Source: Paracentrotus lividus
Lineage: Eukaryota > Echinodermata > Echinoidea > Camarodonta > Echinidae
DNA: 64,000 nucleotides
Assembly (NCBI GenBank): GCA_940671915.1
Contig: CALNVZ010003433.1
Location: 49,280,080-49,344,079, forward strand
Reading direction: 5' to 3'
Shown in pieces: positions 59,801 through 64,000 of the stretch. Numbering within the stretch: the stretch's first letter is position 1; every line of letters starts with the position of its first letter. Under the pieces are notes generated by a model. The model was given only the letters and a program-made list of their open reading frames with translations, did not search any database and had not been told where the DNA came from. The position numbers and the translations under genes are program-made.

Positions 59801-62391
59801 CTTGATGTTTGATTGGGGAAAATCTGACACACCAAGCCCTAGAAACTTGATCTTTAAATCCTATACAAAGAGAAAGTTAAAATATAAAATTTTCTAAGAT
59901 TTTCCATGTCAGTTTAGAAGATATGGGAAAAGTAAAATGATCAAGCTATTAAATGAAAGGAGACCAGCTAATCACCTAAAATAGTTTGTATCATTACTCT
60001 TCAAAGATTATGACATTGATGCATTCAAATTATCTATCCTCTAAAAAGAATTGGGTAGAATTTTATTTCTTTTCAAAGCGTGCTACGTGCAGGAAACCAA
60101 CTACTTCAAGTGCATCGACAAGCTTCAAAGGATATAATATAATTTGAAATAATTCTTTTCCTCCCAAAATTGAAACAACTTGAAATCTTTCTAGAAATGA
60201 TTTTTGTCCATACCCCTGACCTAAGCATCTTCAGCCAAGTGTTTGAAGCATAAACACACAAATCCAGTTACATCCTAATGCATTAGTCATTAATATTGAT
60301 CTGTCCCAGAACAGACATTCTCTCCAGGGCCCAGTCTTTCCAAACATTTTAATCATGGGTCAACCACAAAATTAACAGTCTGTCAATTCATGATCAACTT
60401 ATTATTAAAATTAGTTTCTTAATTTTTCTGTCCGGATACAGAATAGCCAAATCTCCAATAAAAGTGGTTACGACTTAACTTAACTTTGACTCTCTACAAG
60501 GTATGTATCATGACACCTTTAAATACTAGGAATATTTGCTATTTCTGTTGTATAATGTTTTAGAAGTTAGGGGAAAATATGAATGCTGGCAAGAATTTTG
60601 TTTTTTTCGTCTGGTAAATGAAAATGGGGAATGAATTATTGCAAGCAAAACGGCCGTGAGAATCTAGCTAGTGGTGATTCAAGTGCGCATCTGAGCCAGC
60701 AGTGGGAATTTAATCTGTATGCTTTTACAGCTCATGCAAGCCAATTATGACTTCACAAAAGAGACAAAACATTTTAATTGTGCAAGTAAATCTCAATTTG
60801 TTCTTTATCTAGCATAATTCATTGAATCATATTGTGACGTCACCTAACCGTGCAACGGTACATTTTGGACGGTATGTGTGCGTTGGTATGAATGTTGCAC
60901 GTTCAGCATCCCATTTGCTTGCGTACAACAAGCTATTACATGTAGGCATTGTAATAGAACTAAGTGATGTGGGTCAGCCATGGAGCAGTAATCGTATTAA
61001 TGGGAGGTCCCAGGCCCTTTGGTATTTATGATGGAGGTACCTTAGTCCACACACTTTGTTTTCAGCTGCTAAAAAGTAAAATAATTCAATATTTTTATCA
61101 ATTTTTTTCCTCTATTGAATACATATTCTGAGGATCGTTTATAGAGAAAACTATGACAGCAAGCTGGAGTGGACTATAGGACCGTGTCCATTTTCTTCTA
61201 CAAAAAATAATGGTACATTAGTACATGCACATACAGTAAATAAATGTAAATTTTCATTTCCCATCCCAATAACTGTATTTTTGATGATTTCATGAAATCA
61301 TAAAAATACAGGAAACCAATGATTTTTCCCAAAATTTTTTGAGATATCTCCGATAGTTGTTTTCTCGACTGCTCAAGAAATTGAGCGCAATATACTGTAC
61401 CGCACCGCATTGCACATGTTATAAGGTACGTGGACTAATGTACTGCGTACTATTACAACCCAATTTTGATTACAATGATAACACTATACAAGTACATCAC
61501 ATTTACTTACATCATAATATACTTGGTCTGTATCAACGTGAAAGAACTTTCGTCCATGAGCGCAGTTAAGAATATGGGTGATACCCAACTCCTTTAATCG
61601 GTTCTTGTCTGTTGCTGATGATCTGATAAAAACAAGACAAAATGAAATGTAAATAAAGTTAAGTCAAGGATCTTAATGAAAGGGGGATAAATAGTAACTT
61701 CCCCAAAGGGAAATTTTTATCAAATTTACTATACCAGACTTTATCTGAGGCTTATATTTGATTTTAAAAATTACCCTGAGGGAATATTACAATATTTTCC
61801 CCTCTGAGTGATCATAGTTTGCTAGATCCAAGAAAAAATTGTACATTTTCTTTATATCCCTTATAAAACACATGTCACTGATGAGCTCCTGAATGATTGG
61901 AAACTGATTAAAACATGAGTACTCTCTTGACTGTCCTGCCTGATGATATATGGCATGCAGTGGGATAGTTTCCTGTCAATTCTCTTGTCAGGTAGCAGGA
62001 GGAATTTCACAAGCTGGTCAATTGCAACAGGCACTGATGAAAGTTTGGTTAAGATAGATATAGCCTCATATAAAACTATAGAATTTATGCTGTACATTGA
62101 TTTGCTGTGGTTTCCTTGAAGGCACAAAGTTTTAAGGGTCGGGAGTACAGCCAAACTTTGAACATGATTATCTCAAAAGCTTGTTTTGACGACAAGCCTA
62201 GGTTTAGGACGATGTGTCACTGACAATATGAATTAATGATCTTTGAAGAGCAATATTACTTACTCTCCACCAACAAATACATTGTTATAAACTTCATCGA
62301 TTGGTCGCCTTGGTAATGAGATGACAATGGATCCCTTCTTCATGATATCCTCCAGCTCAGCTACATTGCACAAAGACTCATTGGTTGCCAT
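56647..62391 (-). CDS. DUSP3: Dual-specificity protein phosphatase, DUSP3/VHR type, 184 residues, complete
   Basis: It removes phosphate from Tyr and Ser/Thr; vertebrate DUSP3 acts on ERK, JNK and other proteins (family knowledge). Four exons (62391-62264, 61622-61511, 59860-59746, 56846-56647) total 555 bases. The P-loop is [11 protein letters not shown] with catalytic Cys125 and Arg131. Asp93 in GVSDF is the likely general acid. Family motifs [16 protein letters not shown] and [14 protein letters not shown] are in order. The length is one short of human DUSP3. An in-frame TAA three codons upstream of the ATG supports this start. DUSP13/26/27-type relatives are alternatives, but the end motif favours DUSP3. 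Confidence 0.92.
58040..58600. repeat. TCTAGATCTA / AACGTTAGATC palindrome-rich block
   Basis: AGATCT, TCTAGA and AACGTT words recur many times in both orientations, with an A run at about 58188. No coding content. Confidence 0.75.
58850..59180. other. GC-rich palindromic stretch in DUSP intron
   Basis: GCGCTTCAGCGCAGCGC, CACACGTGTG, GCATGCAGCATGC and CAGCTCAGCTCAGCTCAG words give a locally GC-rich island unlike its surroundings. No exon was found in it. Confidence 0.6.
59746..59860 (-). CDS. DUSP3: DUSP exon 3
   Basis: It encodes [15 protein letters not shown] with the general acid Asp93 and the following helix [14 protein letters not shown]. It ends in phase 1, completing the Gly before KVLIHC. 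Confidence 0.92.
61511..61622 (-). CDS. DUSP3: DUSP exon 2
   Basis: It encodes [20 protein letters not shown] and on to YYD, the first half of the phosphatase fold. Acceptor TTTTATCAG, donor GTAAGT. Confidence 0.92.
62264..62391 (-). CDS. DUSP3: DUSP exon 1 (coding part)
   Basis: It begins [20 protein letters not shown] and runs to VFVGGE. The donor is GTAAGT. The ATG follows TAAGATACT, so the frame is closed upstream. Confidence 0.9.
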
Positions 62392-62434
62392 AGTATCTTA
62401 TTCTTTCTCTTTGATGTCCTCCTCAATGTCCCGT
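62392..62434 (-). promoter_or_regulatory. 5' UTR part of DUSP coding exon 1
   Basis: A splice acceptor TTTGGTTCCAG lies just upstream on the minus strand, so the transcript probably starts in a further non-coding exon at higher coordinates. Confidence 0.5.
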
Positions 62435-63247
62435 CTGGAACCAAACAAGGATCAATCTCAGCAGGGTTATCTAATAATTGGAAAAACATATATTTTAATC
62501 TGTTCAATTGCATTTCAATGCCATTCAATATTTTAATGCATTAATTTGTAGCCTAATTGTTGGCCTATTGAAAGCAAATACAAATTCCAAACCATCCGCA
62601 TAAAGAACCATTCCAGGCTGTGTTAAGCATAGCTGCCCTAAGTATTGGTTAGGGATCTATGGATCTTCCTTTATATATGTTTTAATGTTATTTTTTTATA
62701 TAAACCTAAGGCCTACATGTACCTCAATATAAGGTACGGTAATTCAGAATATTATGGCATAATTCTTCAAATATTTTTCATTGTCAGACTATTTTTTTGT
62801 ACACACCTCTTTATCTAATGAGCCTGGTATAGAAATCTAATCTTCATGCTTTCACATACATAGGAAGTCATCACAGTACAAAAGTTCCCTGTCAAATAAT
62901 GTCAATTTTGAATAGACCGGCCGAAATGCAAACTTTAATGTTAGCAGGGGGGAAAAAAAGGTAATGCCCTTGGTTGGCTGTGCATGGACCGCACATGCAG
63001 GATTACATATTGCATTAACTAGGCTATAGACAGCATGTTAGAACGAAATGGAAATATAACGTTATGTACTAGAGACTGATTCACGAAAGTTCCATTTTGA
63101 GCGTAAGTGTAGGGGTGCCAAATTGAGCTTAAACGTAGGGGCGCCAAATTGTCCTTAAACGTATAGGGGCGTCAAATTGACCTGAAACAGAGGAGCGCCA
63201 TTTTGATCTTAACCCTAATTAGACTGGGGTATTTTGGAGGCTGGCCA
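62435..63247. other. Upstream of DUSP coding region
   Basis: Probably the intron behind the untranslated first exon. The phrase GGGCGCCAAATTG and variants repeat about three times at 63110-63205. No promoter could be called. Confidence 0.4.
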
Positions 63248-64000
63248 GACCGGGGTGGGGGGGGGGGATAAAAGGCCCTCCCCCTCAAATCTCGGCCGTT
63301 GATCGCGCAATCGCGATGAAAATCGACACACACGTCACCCATGACGTAATCTACAGAATCAGATTTTTTATTGTTAAAAAATTATTCAAATTTCTTTTTA
63401 ATTAATTAATTATGCTAATTTATGCATGAAATCATACTTTTTGCTCAAATTCACTAAAGCTCCTAGAATGCTAATATTTGGTGTGAATGTTCTTTATAGC
63501 ATTCCTATCAATTGTACTAGATAAAAAAATCCGGTATCCAAATTGATTTCTAATGTATTTTATTGTTTTTTTGAATTTCTTATGTATTTCTTTGTTTTTT
63601 CAACCTTTTCATTTTTATTGTTTTTTCGATGAAAATTGTTGGCGACATTATTTCAGTCATAAATAGCAGCAAATCAAATGATTTTTATATATAAAAGCAA
63701 AATTAATCACTCATTTATGAATTTTAGCTGAAAACACAATTTGCATTGACTTTGTACAAATCAAATCAAATAAAATCAAATTTATTGAAACAAAAAATCC
63801 ACATTTCAGATTATCTTCAATACAAACATAACATAAGAAAACAAAGAAAATGGAACAAAAAATGGCATCAAAATATGGGCTTAAGAGATGGGCGAGACTT
63901 CAAAGAAAAAAGTCATAAAAAATCGCGACCACAGCTTCTCGCGTTAAAAATTTATCTCAAAAAATGTCGAGGGGGGGCCTTTTAGCCCCTCCCCCCCCCC
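63248..64000 (-). mobile_element. Dispersed repeat with G-run/C-run palindromic ends, copy C
   Basis: Reverse orientation relative to copy A. The outer structures are GGGATAAAAGGCCC at the left and GGGGGGCCTTTTAGCCCC plus a C run at the right edge. The core matches copy A inverted (TTTCTTTGTTTTTTCAACC). It may continue past the window. Confidence 0.6.

Overview
This window is animal nuclear DNA. It is AT-rich, its genes are split by many introns with GT/AG borders, and its non-coding part is full of short inverted-repeat transposons, minisatellites, simple repeats and the TACATGTACATGTA motif. That texture, together with single invertebrate forms of vertebrate gene families, suggests a marine invertebrate deuterostome, most likely a sea urchin or other echinoderm. 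The organism is an inference; no species-diagnostic sequence was seen.

Four protein genes were rebuilt from exons whose phases agree. (1) Plus strand, 2142-18450: a 5'-partial RIPOR (FAM65) gene, a Rho-binding cell-polarity regulator, with 18 exons totalling 2586 coding bases including the stop. (2) Minus strand, 30552-29512: the last two coding exons of a protein with a Ser/Gln-rich 18-residue repeat followed by a C-terminal SH3 domain; its upstream exons were not found. (3) Minus strand, 45162-39320: a complete 146-residue calmodulin-like protein with four canonical EF-hand loops and a first coding exon that carries only the ATG. (4) Minus strand, 62391-56647: a complete 184-residue dual-specificity phosphatase of the DUSP3/VHR type. 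RIPOR and the SH3 gene converge; the other two genes follow on the minus strand. Nothing in the layout suggests the four act as one pathway. They look like ordinary neighbours.

The rest is repeat-rich. Nearly every long RIPOR intron holds a short inverted-repeat element. Tc1/mariner-like elements with TA at their ends lie at 457-1119, 21288-22354 (with a transposase remnant), 27152-28130, 45514-46546 and 48895-50056. Several hairpin elements end in TTAA. A family with G-run/C-run palindromes at its ends occurs three times. A 1.75 kb GGT/GAT-rich tract covers 31.5-33.26 kb.

The most unusual signal is that tandem repeats have grown out of exon edges. The last 16 codons of RIPOR including the stop are copied in tandem after the real stop. 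The last codons and stop of the SH3 gene seed a minisatellite of about 23 units. A RIPOR 3' splice site with the first codons of its exon is repeated six times. Diverged echoes of two further RIPOR exons lie in the adjacent introns, and the SH3 gene has an internal 54-base coding repeat.
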